Position numbers and translations under genes: made by a program. A model generated the notes under the pieces. That model ran no database searches. It was not told the DNA's origin and was given only the letters and a program-made list of their open reading frames with translations. From positions 33,339 to 97,338 of the forward strand of contig CAZGJN010000010.1 in the NCBI GenBank assembly GCA_964526645.1: 64,000 bases of DNA. Reading direction: 5' to 3'. The DNA is from JADJNW01 sp964526645. GTDB taxonomy: Bacteria; Bacteroidota; Bacteroidia; Chitinophagales; Saprospiraceae. The stretch's first letter is position 1. Every line of letters starts with the position of its first letter. Below, piece by piece: positions 1-9,041 of the stretch.

Positions 1-806
1 TCTCTGAAATCACTACTTCCCTCCGGCAACTCCAGGATCGGATGGCTCAGCTCACTGAATTATCCATGCAGTTTACGGTGATGGCCCCCAAAGCCGGAAT
101 GGTGATCTATGCCCGCAGTTGGAATGGCAAGGTTGGCCCGGGTTCGCAGGTGCACGCCTGGGATCCTATCGTAGCAGAATTGCCCGATCTGACCGATATG
201 ATTTCTAAAACTTACGTCAATGAGGTGGATATCAGCAAGGTGAAAAAGGGGCAGGAAGTAACCATCAAAATTGATGCTTTCCCGGATAAATCCTACACCG
301 GCAAAGTTATTCAAGTCGCTAACATCGGAGAACAACTGAAGGACTACGATGCTAAAGTATTTGAGGTACTTATCCAAGTAAACGAGGCAGATTCTATCAT
401 GCGCCCTGCTATGACCACTAGCAATGAAATCACGGTTTACACTTTCCATGATGTAGTCTATATTCCGCTGGAAGCACTCCAAAGCGACAGCCTTTCCTAC
501 GTTTTCAAAAAAGAAGATAGCGGTATCATCAAGCAAGAGGTGATCACCGGCGAAAGCAATGAGGATGAAATCATCGTAGAATATGGCTTGGAGCAGGGCG
601 AAGAAATTTTCCTCACTGAGCCAAAAGATGCGGAAAAGCTTCCTTTTGTTGCTATTCCAGAAAAGAAAAAAAAGGAAGTGCTTAAAAAATTGGAAACCGA
701 ACGCAAAAAACGCCTCGAAGAAGCCATCGCTCGAAGCAAACAAGTGAAAGACGAAAATATCCAGTCGGAAAATGGTAGTGATGGTGGTTTCATCATTATC
801 AATTAA
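1..806 (+). CDS. Efflux periplasmic adaptor (HlyD/MacA family), 5' truncated by window edge
   Basis: The reading frame is open from base 3 with no stop, so the gene starts upstream; the ATG at 42 is internal. What remains is the end of a coiled-coil hairpin, the second lipoyl half (VMAPKAGMV), a beta-barrel segment and a membrane-proximal domain. The protein ends in a Lys/Glu-rich charged tail of about 45 residues. Adaptors of this family link an inner-membrane transporter to TolC in the periplasm. The next genes are a MacB-like permease (26 bp downstream) and a TolC homologue, so this is the adaptor of a tripartite exporter. The substrate cannot be read from the sequence. The charged tail is longer than usual for the family. 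Confidence 0.88.
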   Translation, partial: SEITTSLRQLQDRMAQLTELSMQFTVMAPKAGMVIYARSWNGKVGPGSQVHAWDPIVAELPDLTDMISKTYVNEVDISKVKKGQEVTIKIDAFPDKSYTGKVIQVANIGEQLKDYDAKVFEVLIQVNEADSIMRPAMTTSNEITVYTFHDVVYIPLEALQSDSLSYVFKKEDSGIIKQEVITGESNEDEIIVEYGLEQGEEIFLTEPKDAEKLPFVAIPEKKKKEVLKKLETERKKRLEEAIARSKQVKDENIQSENGSDGGFIIIN

Positions 807-832
807 GTCGCTTCACTTCAACTTATCAATTC

Positions 833-2185
833 ATGCAACGAATCTTTTTCAACTTCCTCTTGGCAATGGAGGCTGTCCTGGCAAATCGCCTGCGCGCTTT
901 TCTCACTGCCCTGGGCATTCTTTTCGGTGTAGGGGCGGTTATTGCGATGCTTGCCATCGGCACAGGTGCCAAGCAGTCTATTTTGGAACGAATGAAACTC
1001 ATCGGCACGAATAACATTGTTATTAAAACCATTATTCCAAGCGATTCGGAGGAAGAAGCGCAGGCAAAAAGCACTGCCAATAGCGGTAGTAGCAATACGG
1101 GTGAAAAAAGCAAACGACCTTGGTCGCCAGGGTTGACACTCAAAGACATAGAAGCGATCAAAAAAGTATTGCCAGCGGTGGAGCGCATTAGCCCGGAGAT
1201 CGTATTACCAATGGCAGTCATCCAAGCCGGAAAGCTGGAAAAAGGGCGCTGTATCGGTGTAACCAATGCTTTTTTTGAACTTAACTCGTTACCGCTTGGG
1301 CAGGGGCAGTTTTTTCACCCCAATCACTTGGAAGGCGGCAAACCGGTGTGCGTCATTGGCAAAAACATCCAAAATCGCTTCTTCCCTAATGATACCCCGA
1401 TTGGAAAACAAATCAAATTGGGTAATACCTGGCTGAAAATCATCGGGGTGCTGGAAAAGCGCTCTGCCAGCAAAGAAAGCCTCGCCAACCTGGGGATTCG
1501 GGATTACAATGACGATGTGTACGTGCCTGTCACTACGGCCTTGTTGCGATTTAAAAACAGGGCAACGGTTTCCAAAGCAGACCTCCGCCAGGATTTTGAC
1601 TTCGGAGAAGGAGGCGCAAATGAAGACCAGAATTACCATCAATTGGATCGCGTGGTCGTTCAAGTGGCGGACTCTCGCTACCTGCGCGCTTCTGCCGATG
1701 TGATTGCACGCATCCTTAAGCGCCGCCACCAGGAGATGCTTGATTTTGAGATCGAAGTACCAGAACTGCTGCTCGAAGAACAACAAAAAACCCAAGAAAC
1801 TTTCAACTTCGTGTTGGCGGCTATTGCCGGCATTTCGCTCCTCGTGGGGGGGATCGGCATTATGAATATCATGTTGGCATCTGTGTTGGAGCGGATCAAG
1901 GAAATCGGTGTGCGGCGCTCGCTGGGTGCTACCCAAAAAGATATTGTCCAGCAGTTCCTCTTCGAGGCAGTTTTTATCAGTCTATTGGGTGGTTTGCTGG
2001 GGGTGATACTGGGCGTGGTAGCTGCCAATCTAATCGCTACTTCTGCTAAAATCCCAACGATTGTATCGGCGTGGTCGGTATTACTTTCCTTTGGCGTAGC
2101 GGCATCTGTGGGCTTGGTTTTTGGAATTTTCCCGGCGCGCCGCGCTTCCAAACAAGATCCCATCAAAGCGCTTCGGGTAGAATGA
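833..2185 (+). CDS. ABC transporter permease, MacB/FtsX family
   Basis: 450 residues with the MacB layout: an N-terminal membrane helix (about 20-45), a large periplasmic MacB_PCD domain (about 50-310), then three helices forming the FtsX domain. The stretch GGIGIMNIMLASVLERIKEI followed by GVRRSLGA is the conserved signature after the periplasmic domain. It acts in the inner membrane as the transmembrane subunit of a mechanotransmission-type ABC exporter. It follows the adaptor and precedes the TolC gene on the same strand, forming one operon. No ATP-binding subunit is fused or present here; it should lie upstream of the window. Confidence 0.92.
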   Translation: MQRIFFNFLLAMEAVLANRLRAFLTALGILFGVGAVIAMLAIGTGAKQSILERMKLIGTNNIVIKTIIPSDSEEEAQAKSTANSGSSNTGEKSKRPWSPGLTLKDIEAIKKVLPAVERISPEIVLPMAVIQAGKLEKGRCIGVTNAFFELNSLPLGQGQFFHPNHLEGGKPVCVIGKNIQNRFFPNDTPIGKQIKLGNTWLKIIGVLEKRSASKESLANLGIRDYNDDVYVPVTTALLRFKNRATVSKADLRQDFDFGEGGANEDQNYHQLDRVVVQVADSRYLRASADVIARILKRRHQEMLDFEIEVPELLLEEQQKTQETFNFVLAAIAGISLLVGGIGIMNIMLASVLERIKEIGVRRSLGATQKDIVQQFLFEAVFISLLGGLLGVILGVVAANLIATSAKIPTIVSAWSVLLSFGVAASVGLVFGIFPARRASKQDPIKALRVE

Positions 2186-2253
2186 GGCTCAAGGGTACAT
2201 TAAAAAATTTGAATGACAAGACTTGAAACAATTAATGCTTTAAATCAGCTCGC

Positions 2254-3732
2254 ATGAAATATACCTGGCTCTTTTTTCTGATTGGTATCCGCCTTGTAAG
2301 TATTGCCCAAACGCCTGAAAATTACCGGCTGACCCTGGCTGAGGTGGTACAAATTGCGCAAAGCGATGCCCCCGATGTACAACTCGCCAAAACGCGCCTA
2401 AGTAATCGCTTTTGGCAATTTCAATCCTTTAAAGCGGACTACAAACCCGTGATAGGTTTTAATGCGACCCTGCCTTTTCTAAATCGCTCTATCCAGTCTA
2501 TTACACAGCCCGACGGCTCAGTACTTTTCCGCCAGCAGTCTTTTATGAACAACGCAGTGGGCTTGTCGCTTCAGCAAGATATTGGCTTGACCGGCGGCAC
2601 CATTATTTTTAACTCCGACCTCAACCGCCTGGATATTTTTGGTGCCAATGGCAATCCTGGTACGATTTCTTATCTGTCCAGCCCGCTTTCTTTGTCTTTT
2701 ATACAGCCTATCCTCGGTTTTAATCCTTTGAAATGGAATAAAAAAATAGAACCGCTGCGTTATCAGGAAGCCAAGCGCGGTTTTTCGGAAGATATGGAAG
2801 CAACTGCTTTTACGGCAGTGCGATTATTTTTCGACATCCTCATCGCGCAGCTCAACGTCGAAGCGGCTCAGCAGGAAAAATCGAACGCGGATACGCTGTA
2901 CGGCATTTCTAAAGGGCGCTTTGAGGTGGGTAAAATTGCGGAAACCGAACTCCTTCAAATCGAACTCAGCGTAGCCAATGCGGAGAATGCTATTGCTCAA
3001 TCTACGCTGAACTTGCAGTCCAGCATTGAGCAATTGCGCAACTTCCTTGGCATCCAGCGTGCGGTTACTTTTGAAATGGTGCCGCCTACGGTGCTGCCCG
3101 CTTTTGTTATTGATGCGGACAAAGCCCTGCAAATTGCTTTACAAAATCGAAGTGAACTAATTGCCTTTGAGCGCCGCCTGCGCGAAGCCGAACGAAATGT
3201 TGCCTTAGCAAAAGGGCAAACAGGGCCTCAAATTAGTCTTAACGCGGCTTTTGGTTTACAACAAACCGCCAATACGTTTTCGGATGCCTATGGCAATCTG
3301 CTGGATCGCGAGCAACTCACGCTGGGGCTGCAAGTGCCTATTGCCGACTGGGGCAAAGCCAAAGCTCAACGCGAAATCGCTAAATCTAATCTGGAACTGG
3401 AACGCCTCAACCTCTCCCAGGAACGGGTGAACTTTGAGCAGAATATTCTACTGAAAGTCAAACAGTTTGACCTGGTACGCAATCAGGTGGATCGCGCGCT
3501 GCGCGCCTACGAGGTATCCAAAAAACGCCAGGAGATGACCCGAAACCGCTATTACATTGGGAAAATTGGAATCACCGATCTCAATATCGCGGTACAGGAG
3601 CAGGAAGCTGCCCGCCGCAACTACATCAGCACACTGCGTACCTTCTGGGAAACTTACTACGATTTGCGCCTCGCTACACTATACGACTTCGCCACGGACC
3701 GCAGCCTGGTGCAACTTCCCGATGGTTATTAA
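2254..3732 (+). CDS. TolC family outer-membrane efflux protein
   Basis: 492 residues with an N-terminal signal peptide (hydrophobic to about residue 18, ending SIAQ). The rest shows the duplicated helical-hairpin and beta-strand pattern of outer-membrane efflux proteins, with long amphipathic helices around 190-260 and 370-450. It would form the trimeric outer-membrane channel for the adaptor and permease encoded just upstream, and completes the tripartite export operon. The length is normal for the family. Confidence 0.92.
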   Translation: MKYTWLFFLIGIRLVSIAQTPENYRLTLAEVVQIAQSDAPDVQLAKTRLSNRFWQFQSFKADYKPVIGFNATLPFLNRSIQSITQPDGSVLFRQQSFMNNAVGLSLQQDIGLTGGTIIFNSDLNRLDIFGANGNPGTISYLSSPLSLSFIQPILGFNPLKWNKKIEPLRYQEAKRGFSEDMEATAFTAVRLFFDILIAQLNVEAAQQEKSNADTLYGISKGRFEVGKIAETELLQIELSVANAENAIAQSTLNLQSSIEQLRNFLGIQRAVTFEMVPPTVLPAFVIDADKALQIALQNRSELIAFERRLREAERNVALAKGQTGPQISLNAAFGLQQTANTFSDAYGNLLDREQLTLGLQVPIADWGKAKAQREIAKSNLELERLNLSQERVNFEQNILLKVKQFDLVRNQVDRALRAYEVSKKRQEMTRNRYYIGKIGITDLNIAVQEQEAARRNYISTLRTFWETYYDLRLATLYDFATDRSLVQLPDGY

Positions 3733-4025
3733 ATGGGTTCAAAAATTTTCAGAATACAAAAGACAAATAAGCAGGAGGTATTGCCTTAGTCCAACCCTGG
3801 GTGAAGTAAATCAAGGAGCCGAGGGCTACAGTTTTATCCAGAAAATCGTTTCTGCTTTTGCTTTTCACAGCTTTAAATTTTTTTCAATAAAAGATTAGAG
3901 TCGTTTTCGATTGCTTTTATGGCATCGAAAGGCAAATCATTCTTTCAAAAGTACTACCTCTATGGATGTTTTCTGCATGCAGTTATGTTAAAGAAAATTT
4001 AAACCAATGGATTCAATGTGCATTG

Positions 4026-5522
4026 TCAATTGAAGATTGAGGTAGGCTGCACGTTGATTTGGCGAGCAAGTTCAAGCGGTAGGCCTATTTTTTTGTCGTT
4101 TATTTGAATTTCTATTTGGTGAGCGTCCTTGCGATGGATTGTAAAATTTGAATCAGGCGCAAGCCCCATCTGCCAAAGCTGTGCTTCTACATGTTCGTTG
4201 AGCTGTTGCGCTGCGATTTTAGCTTGCTGCGATACATCCAAGCGACTCAGAGGGAATGCCGGCAAACCACTTTTGGCGGGGATCGGTTCGCCATGAGGAT
4301 CAAAAGTGGGATAGCCCAGGGACTCATCTACCTCATCCAGGAGGTGCTCTGGCAGCAAATGTTCGTATCGTTCGGCTTCATCGTGTACTTTTTCCGCATC
4401 CAAGCCCATTTTGTCAGCGAGGTAAGTCTCCCACAAGCGATGCGCACGCACGAGCCGCCGAGCTTCTATTTCCCCTTTATCGGTGAGCGCCAGGCGGTCA
4501 TTTTCTATCCAGCCTTGCTGGCGCAAGTTTTTTAATCCTTTTTGTAAAAAATAATTTTTGAAGCCCAAGTGCTCCAGAAGCCTTGCTTCAGAGAGTTGAT
4601 TTTCTTCTTGCAAGCGAAAGCTTTGTTTGAGGATATCTTCTTGCTGAATGCGATAGCGGAGTTTGCGATTGCGCAGCCATTTTAGAAAAAGCCCTTTGTC
4701 GGGAGCAAAAAAAACAGCCAGCAGGTATAACATGGTTGCTACTACTGCCATAGCGGGGCCAGGCGTGGTATCCAATGCTACGGCGAGTAACAAACCCAGA
4801 AAAGACGCAAGCAAGCCAATACCGCCGGATAGCACCAGCACCCACTTTAGTTGGTTGGAGAATAATAGCGCCGTCGAAGCAGGGGTGATCAACATGGCTA
4901 CCACCAGAATTACACCGACCGTCTGTAAAGAAGCAACGACTGCAAAAGAAAGCAACAACATCAGGAAATAATGCACCATCTTGACCGAAATACCCATCGT
5001 TTCTGCTACAATCGGCTGGAAAGTCGTGATGAGTAAATAGCGATAAAAAACGATGACACTCAAAAGCACATACACCGTCACCCCGGCAGTGAGGTACAAA
5101 TCTTGATTGGCTACACCCAAGACATTGCCAAACAAAAAATCCTTCAAATCCAAGTGTACACCTTCGGTTTTGCTAATCCAAGAAATTCCCATAATGCCCA
5201 AGGAAAACATGGCTGTGAAAACAATTCCGATGGCAGCATCATTTTTTGTTTTTACATTTTGCTGAATCCAGGTAATTCCCAGCGCTGCCAGTAGCCCCGC
5301 CAAAACTGAACCCGTGAAAAAACCCAGGGCGCTATACCCAATCAATACGAAAGCCAGCACTACACCCGGCAAAATGGCATGTGCCAGTGCATCACCGATG
5401 AGGGACATGTTGCGCAGTACGATAAAACACCCCAATACGCCACACATCAACCCGACCAGCATGGAGGCGATCAGGGCACGCGGTGCAGCAGCATATTGAA
5501 AAAATTCGAGTATATCATTCAT
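4026..5522 (-). CDS. ABC-3 metal permease fused to a DtxR/MntR-type metalloregulator
   Basis: 498 residues. Residues 1-275 form a ZnuB/TroC-like ABC-3 permease with about eight membrane helices and the GDALAHAILPG signature. Residues about 295-350 form a winged helix (LSEARLLEHLGF, then LRQQGWIE and LALTDKGE). Residues about 355-415 match the DtxR metal-binding and dimerisation domain (VRAHRLWETYL, HDEAERYEHLL, DPHGEPIP). The last 70 residues resemble the SH3/FeoA-like third domain. It is thus a manganese, iron or zinc importer subunit joined to its own candidate repressor. The known parallel is chlamydial YtgCR, where permease and repressor are also one polypeptide. No ATPase or binding-protein gene lies alongside. 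A DtxR-like palindrome sits about 60 bp upstream of the start. Confidence 0.93.
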   Translation of the reverse strand: MNDILEFFQYAAAPRALIASMLVGLMCGVLGCFIVLRNMSLIGDALAHAILPGVVLAFVLIGYSALGFFTGSVLAGLLAALGITWIQQNVKTKNDAAIGIVFTAMFSLGIMGISWISKTEGVHLDLKDFLFGNVLGVANQDLYLTAGVTVYVLLSVIVFYRYLLITTFQPIVAETMGISVKMVHYFLMLLLSFAVVASLQTVGVILVVAMLITPASTALLFSNQLKWVLVLSGGIGLLASFLGLLLAVALDTTPGPAMAVVATMLYLLAVFFAPDKGLFLKWLRNRKLRYRIQQEDILKQSFRLQEENQLSEARLLEHLGFKNYFLQKGLKNLRQQGWIENDRLALTDKGEIEARRLVRAHRLWETYLADKMGLDAEKVHDEAERYEHLLPEHLLDEVDESLGYPTFDPHGEPIPAKSGLPAFPLSRLDVSQQAKIAAQQLNEHVEAQLWQMGLAPDSNFTIHRKDAHQIEIQINDKKIGLPLELARQINVQPTSIFN

Positions 5523-5581
5523 TTTCTGGACGGCTGTTTTTTAAATTCAAAATTAAGTAATTTTTTAAATAAATAAAAATA

Positions 5582-5603
5582 TTTTTTAGTCTAATCTAAA
5601 AAA
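5582..5603 (-). promoter_or_regulatory. Candidate DtxR-family operator upstream of the permease-repressor fusion
   Basis: A perfect inverted repeat, TTTTTTAG-N6-CTAAAAAA, lies 60-81 bp upstream of the fusion gene's ATG. Its core, TTAGTCTAA, resembles half-sites of DtxR/IdeR-type operators (TTAGGCTAA-like). Its place before a gene encoding a DtxR domain suggests autoregulation by metal. No protein binding has been shown; the surrounding sequence is AT-rich, which raises the chance of a fortuitous palindrome. Confidence 0.5.
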
Positions 5604-5658
5604 GATAATGAATTAAACCAATGGATGCGATTTCTTAAATGCCAACAGGACAAGCGCC

Positions 5659-6570
5659 TTAATGAACCATCATTTCATACAACATCCCTTCTTTCATTGC
5701 AAAAGAGGAGATGATAATTTGTTCGATAGGCGTAGGGGATAGCTTGAGCACGAAATCAATCAGGATGAGGGCTACGACGATCATATCGGCTCGAATGGCG
5801 GGCATCCCCTGCATGTTCAGGCGCTCTTGCAAGGTGGAATGGCGTATCGTTTGGTAGAAATCCGGAAATTTTGCAACATCGAGAATGGCGTGGTGCGGAT
5901 GAGTTTTATGGTCCACCAAAATATTTTCCAGCACATCAAAAGTACCCGAAGCACCTACGAGGTGCCGCACCGGAAGTTGTAGCAAGGCCTGCCGCAGCGG
6001 GGCTAAGTGTTGATTCAAAAAAGTTTGCACAGCAGCTATTTCATCTGGGGCAATGGGATCACTTTGATGAAACCGCTTGAACAAAATAGCTACGCCGATT
6101 GGAAAACTATGCGACCAATAAACCTGCCGCTGATCGGCGATAATAAACTCCACGCTCCCACCACCAATATCCATGATAAGCATAGGATCATCGCCAAATG
6201 GCACCGCCAGCATCACACCCTTGTGGATCAATGCCGCCTCCCGTTCGCCGCTGATGAGCTGCACTTCGATACCCGTCAACGCTTGCACTTGTTGAATAAA
6301 CGCCCTTCCATTGCTGGCTGTGCGCAGGGCTGCAGTGCCAAAAGCCCAAACGCGGCTCACTTGCTGTGCCGCCAGTGTTTCTTTGAATATTTGCATAACC
6401 TCCAGCCCTCTGGCAAAAGGCGTGGGGCCGATCTTTTCGATACCTTCTGCTGCTAATTTTACAAAATACTGTTTTCGGTACAATTCTGTGAAAGTACCAT
6501 CTGGCTTAGGTTCTACCAACAGTAGGTGAAAAGTATTTGTACCAAGGTCAATAACACCTAATTTATCCAT
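5659..6570 (-). CDS. Ppx/GppA family phosphatase (exopolyphosphatase-like)
   Basis: 303 residues of the ASKHA fold: GVIDLGTNTFHLL is the phosphate-1 motif, GVMLAVPF and LIMDIGGGSVEF form the second phosphate loop, and LVGASGTFD the later nucleotide-binding motif. Family members hydrolyse polyphosphate or pppGpp in the cytoplasm. This short, two-domain form lacks the C-terminal HD extension of long Ppx proteins, as is usual in Bacteroidota. It is followed by the permease-repressor gene on the same strand after 136 bp, and the lipoprotein gene upstream ends 14 bp before its start, so it may be co-transcribed with 6585-7678. Confidence 0.9.
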   Translation of the reverse strand: MDKLGVIDLGTNTFHLLLVEPKPDGTFTELYRKQYFVKLAAEGIEKIGPTPFARGLEVMQIFKETLAAQQVSRVWAFGTAALRTASNGRAFIQQVQALTGIEVQLISGEREAALIHKGVMLAVPFGDDPMLIMDIGGGSVEFIIADQRQVYWSHSFPIGVAILFKRFHQSDPIAPDEIAAVQTFLNQHLAPLRQALLQLPVRHLVGASGTFDVLENILVDHKTHPHHAILDVAKFPDFYQTIRHSTLQERLNMQGMPAIRADMIVVALILIDFVLKLSPTPIEQIIISSFAMKEGMLYEMMVH

Positions 6571-6584
6571 CTGATCATGTGTGC

Positions 6585-7073
6585 TTACTTTCGATATTGC
6601 CTCGTCAGGTTATCGTACAATTTGATACCATCGGGTAATAAAAGATTAGCGTAGGTAGGTTGGTTATCTTTGTAAAAAAGGTAATAATTGCAGTTTTCCC
6701 CCAAAAACAAATCCGCTTCTATGAGCGTTTCGCCTTTTCCCTGAAAGAATATTCTACCAATAGCCTGACAGGGTGCTACGGACACGGGCGCCTGGTTGCT
6801 GATTTGCGAAAGCATTACTTGCACATCCGCATTGCCATCCCTGCTCATACTGATTGGCATATTATAAAACAAAACGTCTATATGATCGCCTTGTGTACCG
6901 ATCAGATTCACGATGTCCATTGGCAAGGAAGGATAGTTCATAGCGACCAACTGTGTGGGTGGTGGCGGTGGCGCTGCAGGGGGCGTAGCCGTTTGAGGTT
7001 GTTTTTTATTTTCTGTGCATCCATTGAATAACAAAATGGCGCAAACAAGTACGAATAGCCGATCCATGTTCAT
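6585..7073 (-). CDS. Lipoprotein of unknown function
   Basis: The likely start is the ATG at 7073 (MNMDRLF); an upstream TTG at 7085 is less likely. The N-terminus is a lipoprotein signal with lipobox LFNGC, then a Pro/Ala-rich linker with a run of prolines, then a globular part of about 115 residues without a recognised domain. It contains two Cys (APCQ and ENCNYY) that could pair in the periplasm. It starts 8 bp after the upstream barrel gene ends and ends 14 bp before the Ppx/GppA start, so the three are probably one transcript. I do not recognise the family. Confidence 0.7.
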   Translation of the reverse strand: MNMDRLFVLVCAILLFNGCTENKKQPQTATPPAAPPPPPTQLVAMNYPSLPMDIVNLIGTQGDHIDVLFYNMPISMSRDGNADVQVMLSQISNQAPVSVAPCQAIGRIFFQGKGETLIEADLFLGENCNYYLFYKDNQPTYANLLLPDGIKLYDNLTRQYRK

Positions 7074-7081
7074 TGTATTTA

Positions 7082-7678
7082 TCAAAAGAGGTAAACAAAT
7101 CTACAACTAAGCGTGCGCCCTGTGAGTTGGCTGCCGCCATCTATCCCTTGCAAATCGCTCAAAGCTCTTTGCCAGCGGAAATCCACGCCTGCATTGTCTC
7201 GAAAATAATAGGTTACACCTAAAATTAGCGACAACAAATCGGCATTGTATTGTTCGATCTCACTGATGTCTTCCCCTGTAAAATCAGTTACCGTATAATT
7301 AATCAACCTGCCATAGGACAGTCCGGCGCTCACATGAAATTTCCACTCTTTGAAGTTGATCATCACAGGTACTTCCACAAAGTTCAACTTGATTTTTTCA
7401 TAGATCGAACTCGGGTCGTCCACGCGCGTGCGGCTCGCACCCTGTTGGGAAAACAACAATTCCAGGCTCAGCAGCCAGCGCTTACTCAGTACAGCGGCTA
7501 CCTTGCCGCCCGCATTGATGCCCAGTTTGTTGAACCCCGCCAGCTTATCGCCATCTATTTGTGAAAGATTGACACCTGCCACCAACCCAGCCTCAAAGCG
7601 CCGCTCCTGCGCCCGACCGAGGCAAGCCAGCATCAGCATCGCCAATGTTAAGATTCTACACATAGCACTTGTTTTCAT
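7082..7678 (-). CDS. Outer-membrane beta-barrel protein (PorT-like)
   Basis: The start is taken at the ATG at 7678 (MKTSAMCRIL), which gives a clean signal peptide ending near LGRAQE; an in-frame TTG lies 18 bp upstream. The 198-residue protein begins with RRFEAGLVAGVNLSQIDGD, typical of the Bacteroidota PorT-like outer-membrane barrel family. It then alternates amphipathic strands, ending in a C-terminal aromatic strand (CRFVYLF). No substrate can be inferred. It heads a probable minus-strand operon with the lipoprotein and Ppx/GppA genes. Confidence 0.78.
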   Translation of the reverse strand: MKTSAMCRILTLAMLMLACLGRAQERRFEAGLVAGVNLSQIDGDKLAGFNKLGINAGGKVAAVLSKRWLLSLELLFSQQGASRTRVDDPSSIYEKIKLNFVEVPVMINFKEWKFHVSAGLSYGRLINYTVTDFTGEDISEIEQYNADLLSLILGVTYYFRDNAGVDFRWQRALSDLQGIDGGSQLTGRTLSCRFVYLF

Positions 7679-7809
7679 GGTGATCCATCTTTGCAAAAAT
7701 AGAAACGATTGCGGTATAATTTGATTTTTCCAACGATTAGGAGAAAATTTAGCGCAATTTTGCTCAAAACTGTCGAAAGTCTTTATTTTGCTTTATCAAT
7801 ACAAGTAAG

Positions 7810-8085
7810 ATGGAACTAAAATACACCCCGCACACCCTCAAAAAACTCGAAACACTGCTGGAAGAACTGGCTTACGAAGTACGATATGAAAAAGGCAACT
7901 TTCAGTCGGGCTATTGCATTTTGGAAAATAAAAAAGTGGCGGTCATCAATAAATTCTATGAAACCGAAGGACGTATCAACTGTTTATTGGAGATATTGGG
8001 TAGCATTGAGGTGAATCCTGCTGAGTTGGAAGAAAAATCTGCCAGGTTTTACAAAGAAATCCAATCGGCGTGGCATCAAAAGTAG
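7810..8085 (+). CDS. Conserved small protein of unknown function
   Basis: 91 residues, soluble, with no signal peptide. It begins with a helical segment (LKKLETLLEELAYEVRYEKG), followed by GYCILENKKVAVINKFYE, which reads like a beta-hairpin, and a C-terminal helix. Short proteins of this type occur widely in Bacteroidota without an assigned role. It precedes the metallo-beta-lactamase gene by about 45 bp on the same strand, so the two may be co-transcribed. The ATG at 7810 follows an AT-rich leader. Confidence 0.68.
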   Translation: MELKYTPHTLKKLETLLEELAYEVRYEKGNFQSGYCILENKKVAVINKFYETEGRINCLLEILGSIEVNPAELEEKSARFYKEIQSAWHQK

Positions 8086-8128
8086 CAGTTTTTTCCGCTT
8101 GTATTTTCATGCTTTTTAAATTTCAAAC

Positions 8129-8905
8129 ATTATCGAAATCAAAATTACATTCCTCGGCACGGGTACTTCACAGGGTGTGCCGGTGATTGGCTGCGGCTGC
8201 AAGGTCTGTACCTCTGATGATCCGCGCGACCAGCGCCTGCGCACGGCGGCTTTGTTGCGCATCGGCGATACCAATATTGGGATAGATTGCGGTCCTGATT
8301 TTCGGCAACAGATGCTGCGGGCAAGGGCATCCCATTTGGATGCTATTTTGCTTACGCACCAACACAATGACCATGTTGTTGGTCTGGATGATGTGCGTCC
8401 TTTCAACTTTCGCTCCGGGCAAAGTATGCCGATCTACGCCACCGTTTCGGTACAGGAGGAATTAAAACGCCGCTTTGCCTATGCTTTTGATGCAAATCCC
8501 TATCCGGGCGCGCCGCGATTTGATTTATATACAATTGATAAAGATACGCCTTTTCAGGTGGATGGTATTCAGGTTACACCCGTCGAAGTGATGCACGGGC
8601 GCATGCCGGTGTTGGGTTTTCGGATTGGCCACTTTACTTATTTGACGGATGTCAAAACGATCAGCCAACGGGAATTGCAAAAAATAAAGGGCTCTAAAGT
8701 ACTGGTAACAAGCGCTTTACATCATACACTCCATTATTCTCATGCCAATTTGGAAGAAGCCATCGAGCTTGCTCAGTTGATTGGGGCGGAGCGCACCTAT
8801 TTCACTCACATGAGCCATAGCATGGGCTTGTACGAAGAAATAAACCCAACACTACCGCAGGGGATGGCATTAGCTTATGATGGCTTGGAAATCGAATTGT
8901 CTTAA
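8129..8905 (+). CDS. MBL-fold metallo-hydrolase (PhnP/RNase Z-like), start codon uncertain
   Basis: The metallo-beta-lactamase fold is clear: CGCKVC near the N-terminus, LLTHQHNDHVVGLDD (the HxHxDH metal motif), VMHGRMPVLGF, YLTDVK and a late FTHMSHSMG histidine motif. This resembles the PhnP-like branch of phosphodiesterases. The first standard start in frame is a GTG at 8177, but the conserved first strand and loop (KITFLGTGTSQG) are encoded in frame upstream of it. That stretch has only ATT/ATC as possible starts (8120, 8129, 8138) before a stop at 8117. Either translation begins at a non-canonical codon, or one base is missing and the ATG at 8109 is the true start. It follows the small gene at 7810. 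Confidence 0.85.
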   Translation: MIEIKITFLGTGTSQGVPVIGCGCKVCTSDDPRDQRLRTAALLRIGDTNIGIDCGPDFRQQMLRARASHLDAILLTHQHNDHVVGLDDVRPFNFRSGQSMPIYATVSVQEELKRRFAYAFDANPYPGAPRFDLYTIDKDTPFQVDGIQVTPVEVMHGRMPVLGFRIGHFTYLTDVKTISQRELQKIKGSKVLVTSALHHTLHYSHANLEEAIELAQLIGAERTYFTHMSHSMGLYEEINPTLPQGMALAYDGLEIELS

Positions 8906-9041
8906 GTGATCGAGCAGTTTTATAGCCAGCAGTTGGAAGTCAATAAAAATTGATAATCAATACCTTATGATAACAATTGTGTAATTTGAATATGCGCTCT
9001 CACTTAATTTTTTCTAAACTTGCAGTTCAAGATTGCTTATT

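Noticed and set aside
60..743. Long open frame on the minus strand
   Set aside because: Antisense to the efflux adaptor; no recognisable motif, and the plus-strand product is clear.
3733..4025. Plus-strand frame continuing past the TolC gene
   Set aside because: It overlaps the end of the TolC gene in another frame and has no motif; the stretch looks non-coding.
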